This document shows, one piece after another, positions 1 through 6,051 of a DNA stretch of 12,651 nt (positions are counted from its first letter, which is position 1; every line of letters starts with the position of its first letter). The DNA is from JBDSSS01 sp038224055 (lineage in GTDB: Bacteria; Actinomycetota; Actinomycetes; Actinomycetales; Dermatophilaceae). The position numbers were made by a program, and so were the translations under genes. The stretch lies in NCBI GenBank assembly GCA_038224055.1, contig JBBRGO010000071.1, positions 1-12,651 on the forward strand, given 5' to 3'. A model generated the notes under the pieces. That model was not told the origin of the DNA, did not search any database, and saw nothing but the letters and a program-made list of their open reading frames with translations.

Positions 1-456
1 GGCTCTCCCGGTCCGCGGTCGGCGTTGGCCGACGCCGGCCTGAGCCCCACCGCGACGCGCTCGGCCCAGGACAACGCGGGTTGGGGGAGCGTCTCGACGC
101 CGGCACCGGCGTGGGCGACGGCTCCGGCGGGCGGCGGCTCCTCCCCGACGGCGAGCGGCCAGGCGAGCAGTGAGGCGAGCAGTGAGGCGAGCCCTGACGC
201 GAGCAGGGAGGTGAGCGGTGAGGTGAGCGGTGGGCAGAGCGGTGCGCTCAAGGGTGCCAGTGCCGTCCGGGCCTCGTTCGCCCAGGCACGCACCGGGTCG
301 CCACGCCGAGCTGGGGGAGAGGCCGCCCCCCAGGGGCCGACCACCGACGACTCGGCTGCCCGGCACGACGACGAGGACATCGAGCAGTCCGGCGACGTCG
401 GCCGCTCCGTCATCGAGAAGGTCCTGGGTGGGCGCGTCGTCTCCGAGGACTCCTAG
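1..456 (+). CDS. dnaX: DNA polymerase III subunit gamma/tau, C-terminal fragment
   Basis: The reading frame is open from the first base and ends at TAG (454-456), so the gene starts outside the window. The visible ~151 residues are a low-complexity Ala/Ser/Gly/Pro/Glu linker followed by a conserved acidic tail (DDEDIEQSGDVGRSVIEK, then VLGGRVV). That tail resembles the extreme C-terminus of actinobacterial DnaX. DnaX is the ATPase core of the clamp loader, which places the beta sliding clamp on primed DNA. The ATPase and zinc modules are not visible, so the call rests on the tail motif and on the nearby recR, since dnaX and recR usually sit close together. The linker contains seven units of a 12-bp repeat. 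This is the only gene here ending in TAG. Confidence 0.8.
   Translation, partial: GSPGPRSALADAGLSPTATRSAQDNAGWGSVSTPAPAWATAPAGGGSSPTASGQASSEASSEASPDASREVSGEVSGGQSGALKGASAVRASFAQARTGSPRRAGGEAAPQGPTTDDSAARHDDEDIEQSGDVGRSVIEKVLGGRVVSEDS
161..244 (+). repeat. 12-bp tandem repeat, seven units, within the dnaX linker
   Basis: Seven consecutive 12-bp units with consensus AGGCGAGCAGTG run from 161 to 244. Units 1 and 2 are identical, units 5 and 6 are identical, and the others diverge by a few bases. The unit is a multiple of three, so each copy adds four residues of an Ala-Ser-Ser-Glu / Val-Ser-Gly-Glu type to the disordered linker and the frame is kept. This suggests expansion by replication slippage in a length-tolerant linker. 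Confidence 0.8.
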
Positions 457-459
457 CAC

Positions 460-487
460 GGCCGAAGGCCCGCCGACGGGGACGGCG
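460..487 (+). terminator. Possible weak terminator hairpins after dnaX
   Basis: Just after the dnaX stop there are two small hairpins: GGCC-gaa-GGCC (460-470) and CGCCG-7 nt-CGGCG (471-487). Neither is followed by a T run, so this is at best a weak or Rho-assisted end. In DNA this GC-rich, short stems also arise by chance. Confidence 0.22.
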
Positions 488-597
488 AGCGAGCCCGGAC
501 CGTCACGGAAAGCCCCAGGGCGTGTCCGGCATCGGAGGTATGACCGAATCGTCAGACGAGAGAAGCTGATTCCCTCATCCGAAGGGCCCCCCGGAGG

Positions 598-603
598 TAC
601 CTT
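598..603 (+). promoter_or_regulatory. -10 element for the methyltransferase, leaderless arrangement
   Basis: TACCTT fits the actinobacterial TANNNT -10 pattern and lies exactly 6 nt before the GTG at 610, so transcription would begin on the start codon. A GGAGGT (593-598) overlaps it, but at 11 nt from the GTG it is too far for a good Shine-Dalgarno. No convincing -35 was found. Confidence 0.45.
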
Positions 604-609
604 CTGATC

Positions 610-1368
610 GTGAGCTTCGAGGTCAGCGCCGAGGCCTATGACGCATTCATGGGCCGCTACTCCCAACCCCTCGCGGCACGCTTCCTCGAGTGGTCGGACG
701 TCCGGGCCGGCATGCGCGCCCTCGACGTCGGCGCGGGGACCGGGGCGGCCACCACCCGACTGGTGGCGCTGCTCGGAGCGGCCGAGGTGTCGGCCGTCGA
801 GCCGTCCGCATCCTTCGCGGTGGCTCTGCGCGGCCGCTTCCCCGACGTCGACGTCCAGGTGGCGGACGCCGAGCGGCTGCCCTACCCCGACGCCATCTTC
901 GATGCTGCCGTGGCCCAGCTCGTCGTGAGCTTCATGAGGGACCCGGTCGGCGGTCTGCGAGAGATGGCCCGCGTCACCCGGCCGGGCGGCACCGTCTCCG
1001 TCTGCGTCTGGGACCTCGCGGGCGACTCGGGTCCGCTCAGCATCTTCTGGCAGGCCGCCCACGACCTCGACACCGGAACCGTCGGCGAGCGCGACCTCGT
1101 CGGGGGCCGGGAGGGTGACCTCACCGACCTCTGCCACCGGGCCGGCCTGGCCCACGTCGAGGGCGGGTCGCTCACCGTCACCGTCACCCACGCGGGCTTC
1201 GAGGAGTGGTGGACCCCCTTCACCCTCGGTGTCGGTCCCGCCGGAGCCCACGTGGCCGGGCTCGACGCCGACACCCGCGAGGTCCTGCGCCGGCACTGCA
1301 GCGGGCTGTTGCCCGACGGTCCCTTCGAGGTGACGGCCACCGCCTGGTGCGCTCGAGGCCAGGCCTGA
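610..1368 (+). CDS. Class I SAM-dependent methyltransferase
   Basis: A 252-residue soluble protein with a Rossmann-type methyltransferase fold. Motif I, DVGAGTG, is at residues 39-45. An acidic post-I strand end (AVEPS, about 62-66) would contact the ribose of SAM. VADAERLPY (84-92) matches the adenine-contact region, and the 'REMARVTRPGG' element (117-127) is the usual motif after strand 5 of Methyltransf_11 / UbiE-like enzymes. The substrate cannot be read from sequence; small-molecule methylation is likely. The GTG start is chosen because it sits 6 nt after a TANNNT -10 and the N-terminus (YDAFMGRYS) matches the usual opening of this family. An in-frame ATG at 649 would remove that conserved opening. 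It stands alone between dnaX and plsC, on the same strand as both. Confidence 0.85.
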   Translation: MSFEVSAEAYDAFMGRYSQPLAARFLEWSDVRAGMRALDVGAGTGAATTRLVALLGAAEVSAVEPSASFAVALRGRFPDVDVQVADAERLPYPDAIFDAAVAQLVVSFMRDPVGGLREMARVTRPGGTVSVCVWDLAGDSGPLSIFWQAAHDLDTGTVGERDLVGGREGDLTDLCHRAGLAHVEGGSLTVTVTHAGFEEWWTPFTLGVGPAGAHVAGLDADTREVLRRHCSGLLPDGPFEVTATAWCARGQA

Positions 1369-1377
1369 CCCGACCGA

Positions 1378-1392
1378 GGTCCCGGAGGGACC
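1378..1392 (+). terminator. Possible terminator hairpin after the methyltransferase
   Basis: A perfect 6-bp stem, GGTCCC-gga-GGGACC, begins 10 nt after the TGA stop. There is no T tract. The position is right and the stem is stable, but intrinsic termination is not proven. Confidence 0.35.
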
Positions 1393-1461
1393 GACGATCT
1401 CAGTCCGTGGTCGCGGTCCGCCGGCTCGGGCGGTCCGGTTCGCCGCCACGCGGGGCGGCCC

Positions 1462-1467
1462 TACGCT
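1462..1467 (+). promoter_or_regulatory. -10 element for plsC, leaderless arrangement
   Basis: TACGCT (TANNNT) is followed by 7 nt and then the ATG at 1475. A weak TTCGCC at 1439-1444 would give a 17-bp spacer. No Shine-Dalgarno precedes the ATG, which supports a leaderless mRNA. Confidence 0.5.
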
Positions 1468-1474
1468 TGGCCCC

Positions 1475-2149
1475 ATGATGTATAGCGTCGGGCGCACCGT
1501 TCTCGTCCCGCTGACTCATGCGCTCTACCGGCCGACCATCGAGGGGAAGCACAACGTCCCGCGAGACGGCGGGGCCATCCTCGCCAGCAACCACCGGTCC
1601 TTCATCGACTCCTTCGCCATCCCGCTGGCGGCCCCCCGACGGGTGCGCTTCCTCGCCAAGGAGGAGTACTGGACGGGGAAGGGGCTCGGCGGCGCCCTCC
1701 GCAAGGGGTTCTTCTCCTCGGTCGGCATGGTCCCGGTCAACCGACACTCCGCGTCGGCCGCGCAGGAGAGCCTCGACACCGCCCTCGACGTGCTGCGCGA
1801 CGGTGACGCCTTCGGCATCTACCCCGAGGGCACCCGCTCCCGTGACGGTCGGCTCTACCGGGGACGCACCGGGGTCGCCTGGCTCGCGCTCACCGCGGGC
1901 GTGCCGGTCGTCCCCGTCGGCCTCCTGGGCACCGAGCACATCCAACCCGTCGGGGCGAGCTTCCCGAAGCTGGCCAAGGTGACGGTCCGTTTCGGCGCCC
2001 CCATCGGGATCGAGCGCTACGCGGGCATGCCCGCTGGTCGCGCCCGCCGGCTGCTCACCGACGAGGTGATGGACGCCATCGCCGGCCTCAGCGGGCAGGA
2101 GCAGGTGGCCACCTACAACGACGTCCCGGGCGCCCACCCCGGGATCTGA
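1475..2149 (+). CDS. 1-acyl-sn-glycerol-3-phosphate acyltransferase family protein (PlsC-like)
   Basis: A 224-residue protein of the LPLAT/PlsC acyltransferase family. The catalytic H-X4-D motif is NHRSFID, with His40 and Asp45. The glycerol-phosphate-binding motif is YPEGTRSRDG (Glu118-Ser122). VPVNR (86-90) and the PVVPVGL strand (144-150) match the other two conserved blocks. Members transfer an acyl chain to lysophosphatidate or a related acceptor at the inner face of the membrane. Length fits the short actinobacterial PlsC-like proteins; the exact acceptor is not readable, since actinobacteria carry several paralogues. Two adjacent ATGs (1475 and 1478) could start it; 1475 is preferred because a TACGCT -10 ends 7 nt upstream. 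It is separated by 106 bp from the methyltransferase and appears to have its own promoter. Confidence 0.9.
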   Translation: MMYSVGRTVLVPLTHALYRPTIEGKHNVPRDGGAILASNHRSFIDSFAIPLAAPRRVRFLAKEEYWTGKGLGGALRKGFFSSVGMVPVNRHSASAAQESLDTALDVLRDGDAFGIYPEGTRSRDGRLYRGRTGVAWLALTAGVPVVPVGLLGTEHIQPVGASFPKLAKVTVRFGAPIGIERYAGMPAGRARRLLTDEVMDAIAGLSGQEQVATYNDVPGAHPGI

Positions 2150-2168
2150 GCGGCCTGCCTCGCCCGGG

Positions 2169-2198
2169 TTGCAGATGCGACTGAGTCGCATCTAGCCT
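2169..2198 (+). promoter_or_regulatory. Promoter of the nickel/cobalt transporter gene
   Basis: A -35-like TTGCAG (2169-2174) and a -10 TAGCCT (2193-2198) are separated by 18 bp. The -10 ends 6 nt before the GTG start at 2205, so the mRNA is probably leaderless. The spacer is occupied by a perfect palindrome, annotated separately. Confidence 0.55.
2173..2193. promoter_or_regulatory. Perfect 21-bp palindromic operator in the NiCoT promoter
   Basis: The half-site AGATGCGACT is followed by a single central G and the exact reverse complement AGTCGCATCT, a 10-1-10 inverted repeat with no mismatch. Its core TGCGACT-G-AGTCGCA has the 7-1-7 spacing known for Fur-family (Fur/Zur/Nur) boxes. It fills the -35/-10 spacer, where a bound repressor would block RNA polymerase. 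It is more AT-rich than its surroundings. The regulator is inferred only; the half-site does not clearly match a consensus I can name. Forming an RNA hairpin would need the central bases as loop, and no T run follows, so a terminator reading is less likely. Confidence 0.75.
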
Positions 2199-2204
2199 CG
2201 CAGG

Positions 2205-3317
2205 GTGTCCATCCCCGACCTCACCCGCACGGCAGCGGGCCGCCTGCGGTGGCGCGACCGGCTCAGCGCCACGGAGCGGCGCAGCCTGCTCGGGATGGCC
2301 GCCTTCGTCGCCGCGCTGCACGTCATCGGCTGGGGCCTGCTGCTCGGGATCGTGGCGCCGCAGGAGTACCGCGTGGCCGGCCAGCTCTTCGGCGTCGGGC
2401 TCGGCGTGACGGCATACACGCTCGGCATGCGCCACGCCTTCGACGCGGACCACATCGCCGCGATCGACAACACGACCCGCAAGCTGATCGGCACCGGCGA
2501 CCGGCCGCTCAGCGTCGGCTTCTGGTTCAGCCTCGGACACTCCTCGGTCGTCTTCGTCATGGTCATGCTCGTCTCGCTCGGCATGCGCGCCCTCGCCGGT
2601 GCGATCGAGGACGACGGCGGGGCGCTCCAGCGCGTGACCGGCCTGTGGGGCACGTCGGTCTCCGGGGCCTTCCTGCTGCTCATCGGGCTGGTGAACCTCG
2701 CCGCCCTCGTCGGGATCGTCAAGGTCTTCCACCGGATGCGGTCCGGGCACCTCGACGAGCTCGAGCTGGAGCGCCAGCTCGACAAGCGCGGCTTCCTCAC
2801 CCGGCTGCTCGGCCGGGTGACCCGCACGGTGAGCCGGCCCTGGCACATGTATCCGGTCGGGCTGCTCTTCGGACTGGGCTTCGACACCGTCACCGAGGTC
2901 GGCCTGCTCGTCATCGCGGGCGGAGCCGCCGCGGCCAACCTGCCCTGGTATGCCGTCCTCGTCCTGCCCGTGCTGTTCGCCGCCGGCATGTCCCTGCTCG
3001 ACACGATCGACGGGTCCTTCATGAACTTCGCGTACGGCTGGGCACTGTCCAAGCCGGTCCGCAAGATCTACTACAACATCGCCATCACCGCTCTCTCCGT
3101 GGCCGTCGCGCTCGGGGTCGGGGGCATCGAGATCGCGTCGGTCGTCAGCGAACGGCTCGCCGTCACCACCGGGCCCCTCGCCGCGATCGGCGGGGTCGAC
3201 CTCGGCAACGTCGGCTACTGGATCGTCGGCCTCTTCGTCACCACCTGGGTGCTCGCCCTCGCGATCTGGCGGTTCGGCCGCATCGAGGAGCGCTGGTCGG
3301 CGGCCCTCGTCGACTGA
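2205..3317 (+). CDS. Nickel/cobalt permease, NiCoT family (HoxN/NicT type)
   Basis: A 370-residue inner-membrane protein with about eight hydrophobic segments, matching the usual NiCoT length and topology. The family signatures are all present: RHAFDADHI (76-84, the metal-binding segment in the second membrane helix), GHSSVVF (111-117), LFGLGFDTVTE (ending at 231) and GMSLLDTIDG (261-270). These permeases import Ni2+ and/or Co2+ with high affinity for enzymes such as urease, [NiFe]-hydrogenase or cobalamin proteins; specificity cannot be read from the motifs. No nickel enzyme is in the window. The GTG start sits 6 nt after a TAGCCT -10 and has no Shine-Dalgarno. The 21-bp palindrome across the promoter strongly suggests metal-responsive repression. 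The gene appears monocistronic between plsC and recR. Confidence 0.95.
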   Translation: MSIPDLTRTAAGRLRWRDRLSATERRSLLGMAAFVAALHVIGWGLLLGIVAPQEYRVAGQLFGVGLGVTAYTLGMRHAFDADHIAAIDNTTRKLIGTGDRPLSVGFWFSLGHSSVVFVMVMLVSLGMRALAGAIEDDGGALQRVTGLWGTSVSGAFLLLIGLVNLAALVGIVKVFHRMRSGHLDELELERQLDKRGFLTRLLGRVTRTVSRPWHMYPVGLLFGLGFDTVTEVGLLVIAGGAAAANLPWYAVLVLPVLFAAGMSLLDTIDGSFMNFAYGWALSKPVRKIYYNIAITALSVAVALGVGGIEIASVVSERLAVTTGPLAAIGGVDLGNVGYWIVGLFVTTWVLALAIWRFGRIEERWSAALVD

Positions 3318-3371
3318 CGATGCGCCGGATGGTTCCGGGTGCGGCGTCCGGGAGCCGGCGCTGCCGGGGCT

Positions 3372-3377
3372 TAGGGT
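3372..3377 (+). promoter_or_regulatory. -10 element for recR, leaderless arrangement
   Basis: TAGGGT (TANNNT) ends 6 nt before the GTG at 3384. No Shine-Dalgarno is seen. A -35 is not evident. Confidence 0.5.
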
Positions 3378-3383
3378 GCTGGT

Positions 3384-3983
3384 GTGTATGAAGGCGCGGT
3401 GCAGGACCTGATCGACGAGCTCGGACGACTTCCCGGCGTCGGTCCCAAGAGCGCGCAACGGATCGCGTTCCACCTGCTGCAGGCCGACTCCGAGGACGTC
3501 ACCCGCCTCGTCTCGGCCCTCAGCGAGGTGAAGCTGCGGGTCCGCTTCTGCGAGCAGTGCGGCAACGTCGCCGAGGCCGAGCGTTGCCGGATCTGCGCCG
3601 ACCCGCGTCGTGACCAGACCTCGATCTGCGTCGTCGAGGAGCCGAAGGACGTCGTCGCGATCGAGCGCACCCGGGAGTTCCGGGGTACCTACCACGTGCT
3701 CGGTGGCGCGATCAGCCCGATCGACGGCGTCGGTCCGGACGACCTGCGGGTCCGCGAGCTGCTGCCCCGCCTCGCCTCGGGTGAGGTCCGCGAGGTCATC
3801 ATCGCGACCGACCCCAACCTCGAGGGAGAAGCGACCGCCACCTACCTCTCGCGGCTGCTGCGCGACATGGACCTCACGGTGAGCCGGCTCGCCTCGGGCC
3901 TCCCCGTCGGCGGCGACCTCGAGTACGCCGACGAGGTCACGCTCGGCCGGGCCTTCGAGGGTCGACGCCGCGTCGAAGCCTGA
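3384..3983 (+). CDS. recR: Recombination mediator protein RecR
   Basis: A 199-residue protein of standard RecR length. An N-terminal helix-hairpin-helix (LPGVGPKSAQRIAFHLL, 16-32) is followed by a four-cysteine zinc finger (Cys56, Cys59, Cys68, Cys71). A Toprim domain comes next, with CVVEEPKDVVAIERT (82-96) and a later TDPNLEGEATATYL. The C-terminal GLPVGGDLEYADEVTLGRA is the canonical ending. RecR works with RecO (and RecF) to load RecA on SSB-coated gapped DNA during recombinational repair. The GTG at 3384 gives the conserved MYEGAVQDLIDELGRLPGVG opening. In most actinobacteria recR sits directly behind dnaX and ybaB; here three other genes intervene and no ybaB is seen. Confidence 0.97.
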   Translation: MYEGAVQDLIDELGRLPGVGPKSAQRIAFHLLQADSEDVTRLVSALSEVKLRVRFCEQCGNVAEAERCRICADPRRDQTSICVVEEPKDVVAIERTREFRGTYHVLGGAISPIDGVGPDDLRVRELLPRLASGEVREVIIATDPNLEGEATATYLSRLLRDMDLTVSRLASGLPVGGDLEYADEVTLGRAFEGRRRVEA

Positions 3984-3985
3984 GG

Positions 3986-4014
3986 TCGACGCCCACCACC
4001 CCGACCGGCAGACT
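3986..4014 (+). promoter_or_regulatory. Probable promoter upstream of the DUF5063 gene
   Basis: A -35-like TCGACG (3986-3991), a 17-bp spacer and a -10-like CAGACT (4009-4014) are followed by 6 nt and a GTG at 4021. That GTG is in frame with the DUF5063 gene, so either a leaderless longer form starts at 4021 or the transcript carries a 51-nt leader to the ATG at 4072. Confidence 0.4.
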
Positions 4015-4071
4015 GAGGGCGTGGCCCCGACCCGGCCGAGCGGCATACGTCACGACGAAGGGGTGGACGAC

Positions 4072-4677
4072 ATGGGGACGGACGAGACCGAGGCGACCGA
4101 CGAGACCGCGGTGGACGGCGAGGCGGTCGACGAGCTCGCCGCGCTCGCGGACCTGACCGCGCTGGAGGCCAGCGCCTACCTCACCGCCGTCACGGAGGTG
4201 GCGAGCGGTGCCTCACCGGCCACGGCCCTGCCGCTGCTCACCCTCGCCCTCTCGCAGGTGCTCGTGGCGGGGGCCCGGCTCGGCGCGATCCAGGACGTGC
4301 TGCCCGACGAGCGCTACGAGGCCGACCCCGGGCCCGACGACGACGCGGACCCGCTCCGCGACGGCCTGAAGAACGTCCTCTCGGGCCTCGACGACTACGT
4401 CCACGTCCTCGACCCGGTCACCTCGACGGAGCGGGCCCACGGCTCGATCTCCGATGACCTGTCCGACGTCGCGACGGCCCTGACCCACGGCCTCAAGCAC
4501 TATGCGGCCGGTCGACGCTCCGAGGCGCTGTGGTGGTGGCAGTTCAGCTACCTGTCCGACTGGGGGGCCAGTGCCCTCTCCGGCCTGAGCGCGCTCCACT
4601 CGATCCTGTCGCATCTGCGACTCGACGCCGACGACGAGGCCGTGGGTGAGGCGGAGTTCGACGCGCTGCACCCCTGA
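4072..4677 (+). CDS. DUF5063 domain-containing protein
   Basis: A 201-residue acidic, soluble protein of unknown function. An Asp/Glu/Thr-rich N-terminus precedes a largely helical domain containing PDERYEADPGPDDDADPLRD, a SDDLSDVATALTHGLKHY helix and the highly characteristic ALWWWQFSYLSDWG block, after which the chain runs to an LRLDADD tail. These blocks match actinobacterial proteins annotated as DUF5063, which typically follow recR, as here. A role with RecR is only a guess from neighbourhood. The start is uncertain. ATG 4072 has AAGGGG (4058-4063) 8 nt upstream. GTG 4021 gives 218 residues and sits 6 nt behind a -10-like CAGACT. Codons between 4021 and 4072 include ATA, CGT and GAA, unlike the gene body, which favours 4072. 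Confidence 0.88.
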   Translation: MGTDETEATDETAVDGEAVDELAALADLTALEASAYLTAVTEVASGASPATALPLLTLALSQVLVAGARLGAIQDVLPDERYEADPGPDDDADPLRDGLKNVLSGLDDYVHVLDPVTSTERAHGSISDDLSDVATALTHGLKHYAAGRRSEALWWWQFSYLSDWGASALSGLSALHSILSHLRLDADDEAVGEAEFDALHP

Positions 4678-4727
4678 GCGCGAGTCTCAGCATTCCGACG
4701 ACACCGTGGGCGCTCGTCCGCGAGTCC

Positions 4728-4733
4728 TAGACT
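4728..4733 (+). promoter_or_regulatory. -10 element upstream of lysC
   Basis: TAGACT (TANNNT) would start transcription near 4740, leaving a leader of about 28 nt that includes the AGGGAG Shine-Dalgarno (4757-4762) placed 5 nt before the GTG at 4768. Unlike its neighbours, lysC therefore looks leadered. Confidence 0.4.
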
Positions 4734-4767
4734 GCGGTCTCCGCCTGAACAGACCCAGGGAGCACGT

Positions 4768-6039
4768 GTGAGCATCGTCGTCCAGAAGTACGGCGGATCG
4801 TCCGTGGCCGACGCCGAGGCGATCAAGCGAGTGGCGCGGCGCATCGTCGAGACCCAGCGTGACGGTCACTCGGTGTGCGTCGTGGTGTCGGCGATGGGCG
4901 ACACGACCGACGAGCTGCTGGACCTCGCCGAGCAGGTCACCCCGGCGCCTCCCGCGCGCGAGCTCGACATGCTGCTGACGTCCGGTGAGCGGATCTCGAT
5001 GGCCCTCGTCGCGATGGCGATCGCCCAGCTCGGTGCCGAGGCCCGGTCGTTCACCGGCTCGCAGGCCGGCGTGATCACCGACGACGCCCACGGCGCGGCC
5101 CGCATCATCGACGTGACCCCCGGCCGGATCAAGAGCGCACTCGACGCCGGGCACATCGCGATCGTCGCGGGCTTCCAGGGCGTGAGCCAGACGACGAAGG
5201 ACATCACGACCCTCGGCCGCGGTGGCTCGGACACGACCGCCGTGGCGCTCGCCGCCGCGCTCGGGGCCGAGGTCTGCGAGATCTACACCGACGTCGACGG
5301 CGTCTTCACCGCCGACCCCCGGCTGCTGCCCAACGCTCGCAAGCTCGACGTGCTCTCGATGGAGGAGATGCTCGACCTCGCCGCCAACGGCAGCAAGATC
5401 CTGCACCTGCGCTGCGTGGAGTACGCGCGCCGCTACGGCATCCCCATCCACGTCCGTTCGTCCTGGTCCCGCAAGCCCGGCACCATGGTCAAGCTGAAAC
5501 CCTATGAAGGAGAAGGCGCTGTGGAAGCACCGATCATCGCCGGCATCGCCCACGACCGCAGCGAGGCCAAGATCACCATCGTCGGGGTGCCCGACCGCGT
5601 CGGTATTGCGGCCAAGATCTTCGGTGCCATCGCCGAGGCCGGTCTCAACATCGACATGATCGTGCAGAACGTGTCCGCGGCCGAGACGGTCAAGACCGAC
5701 ATCTCCTTCACCCTGCCCAAGGGCGATGGGCCCAAGGCGATCTCGACGCTCCAGTCGATCAAGCACGAGGTGGACTACGCCGACCTCCGCTTCGACGACG
5801 CCATCGGCAAGATCGCCCTCGTCGGTGCCGGCATGAAGAGTCACCCGGGTGTCTCGGCGAAGTTCTTCGGGGCCCTGGCCGAGGCCGGCATCAACATCGA
5901 GATGATCTCGACCTCCGAGATCCGCGTCTCGGCGGTGACCCGGGCCGACGACCTCGACGACGCGGTTCGTGCGGTGCACACCGCCTTCGGCCTCGACGCG
6001 ACGGAGGACGCGATCGTCTACGGCGGCACCGGCCGCTGA
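4768..6039 (+). CDS. lysC: Aspartate kinase, alpha subunit (full-length)
   Basis: A 423-residue aspartokinase that phosphorylates L-aspartate with ATP, the first committed step towards lysine, threonine, methionine and diaminopimelate. The catalytic domain opens with VVQKYGGSSVA (KYGGSS at 7-12) and carries TSGERIS, GRGGSDTTA (from residue 150) and YTDVDGVFTADPR. The C-terminal third holds two ACT domains (AKITIVGVPDRVGIAAKIF and KIALVGAGMKSHPGVSAKFF), which bind lysine/threonine for feedback control in this family. The ending, IVYGGTGR, is near-identical to other actinobacterial LysC. The GTG start gives the conserved N-terminus and has AGGGAG 5 nt upstream. A second start inside the gene makes a beta subunit. 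The usual partner asd (aspartate-semialdehyde dehydrogenase) does not follow; selB converges from the other side with a 20-bp gap. Confidence 0.97.
   Translation: MSIVVQKYGGSSVADAEAIKRVARRIVETQRDGHSVCVVVSAMGDTTDELLDLAEQVTPAPPARELDMLLTSGERISMALVAMAIAQLGAEARSFTGSQAGVITDDAHGAARIIDVTPGRIKSALDAGHIAIVAGFQGVSQTTKDITTLGRGGSDTTAVALAAALGAEVCEIYTDVDGVFTADPRLLPNARKLDVLSMEEMLDLAANGSKILHLRCVEYARRYGIPIHVRSSWSRKPGTMVKLKPYEGEGAVEAPIIAGIAHDRSEAKITIVGVPDRVGIAAKIFGAIAEAGLNIDMIVQNVSAAETVKTDISFTLPKGDGPKAISTLQSIKHEVDYADLRFDDAIGKIALVGAGMKSHPGVSAKFFGALAEAGINIEMISTSEIRVSAVTRADDLDDAVRAVHTAFGLDATEDAIVYGGTGR
5507..5523 (+). promoter_or_regulatory. Internal Shine-Dalgarno and GTG start of the aspartokinase beta subunit
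   Basis: AAGGAG (5507-5512) lies 8 nt before an in-frame GTG (5521-5523), making one of the best ribosome binding sites in the window even though it is inside a coding region. The codons forming it (AAA, TAT, GAA, GGA, GAA, GCT) are AT-ending, whereas the rest of lysC prefers GC-ending codons. This suggests selection for the site itself. Confidence 0.8.
5521..6039 (+). CDS. Aspartate kinase beta subunit (internal in-frame start)
   Basis: In-frame translation from GTG 5521 (codon 252 of lysC) gives a 172-residue protein made of only the two ACT domains. In Corynebacterium glutamicum and Bacillus subtilis, lysC is known to encode such an overlapping beta subunit that assembles as alpha2beta2 and takes part in feedback inhibition. 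Support here is positional homology with the corynebacterial start (just before the first ACT domain, at the EAPIIAGIAHDRSEAK segment), a strong Shine-Dalgarno at proper spacing and a local codon shift. It shares frame and stop with the alpha form, so it is a second product of the same gene. Confidence 0.78.
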   Translation: MEAPIIAGIAHDRSEAKITIVGVPDRVGIAAKIFGAIAEAGLNIDMIVQNVSAAETVKTDISFTLPKGDGPKAISTLQSIKHEVDYADLRFDDAIGKIALVGAGMKSHPGVSAKFFGALAEAGINIEMISTSEIRVSAVTRADDLDDAVRAVHTAFGLDATEDAIVYGGTGR

Positions 6040-6051
6040 CCTGACTCGAGT

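Noticed and set aside
540..569. A 10-codon mini-ORF (ATG 540 to TGA 567-569) upstream of the methyltransferase that could be a leader peptide.
   Set aside because: The GGAGG before it is only 1 nt from the ATG, no regulatory codon run or attenuator hairpin is visible, and the methyltransferase promoter appears to lie downstream of it.
2173..2193. The perfect palindrome as a plsC terminator instead of an operator.
   Set aside because: A hairpin would leave at most a 3-nt loop, there is no T run after it, and it overlaps the promoter of the next gene precisely.
2169..2204. A cobalamin or NiCo riboswitch controlling the nickel/cobalt permease.
   Set aside because: The apparent transcription start coincides with the GTG, leaving no leader, and the 55-bp plsC-NiCoT gap is too short for either riboswitch.
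3960..3993. Direct repeat GGTCGACGCC (3960-3969 and 3984-3993) at the recR end.
   Set aside because: A 10-bp GC-rich repeat, the first copy inside coding sequence; no mobile element or attachment-site context.
2088..4046. A 652-codon open frame on the minus strand opposite the NiCoT and recR genes.
   Set aside because: It is a GC-skew shadow: composition is Asp/Glu/Arg/Gly-rich with no family motif, and both plus-strand genes have complete, conserved domains.
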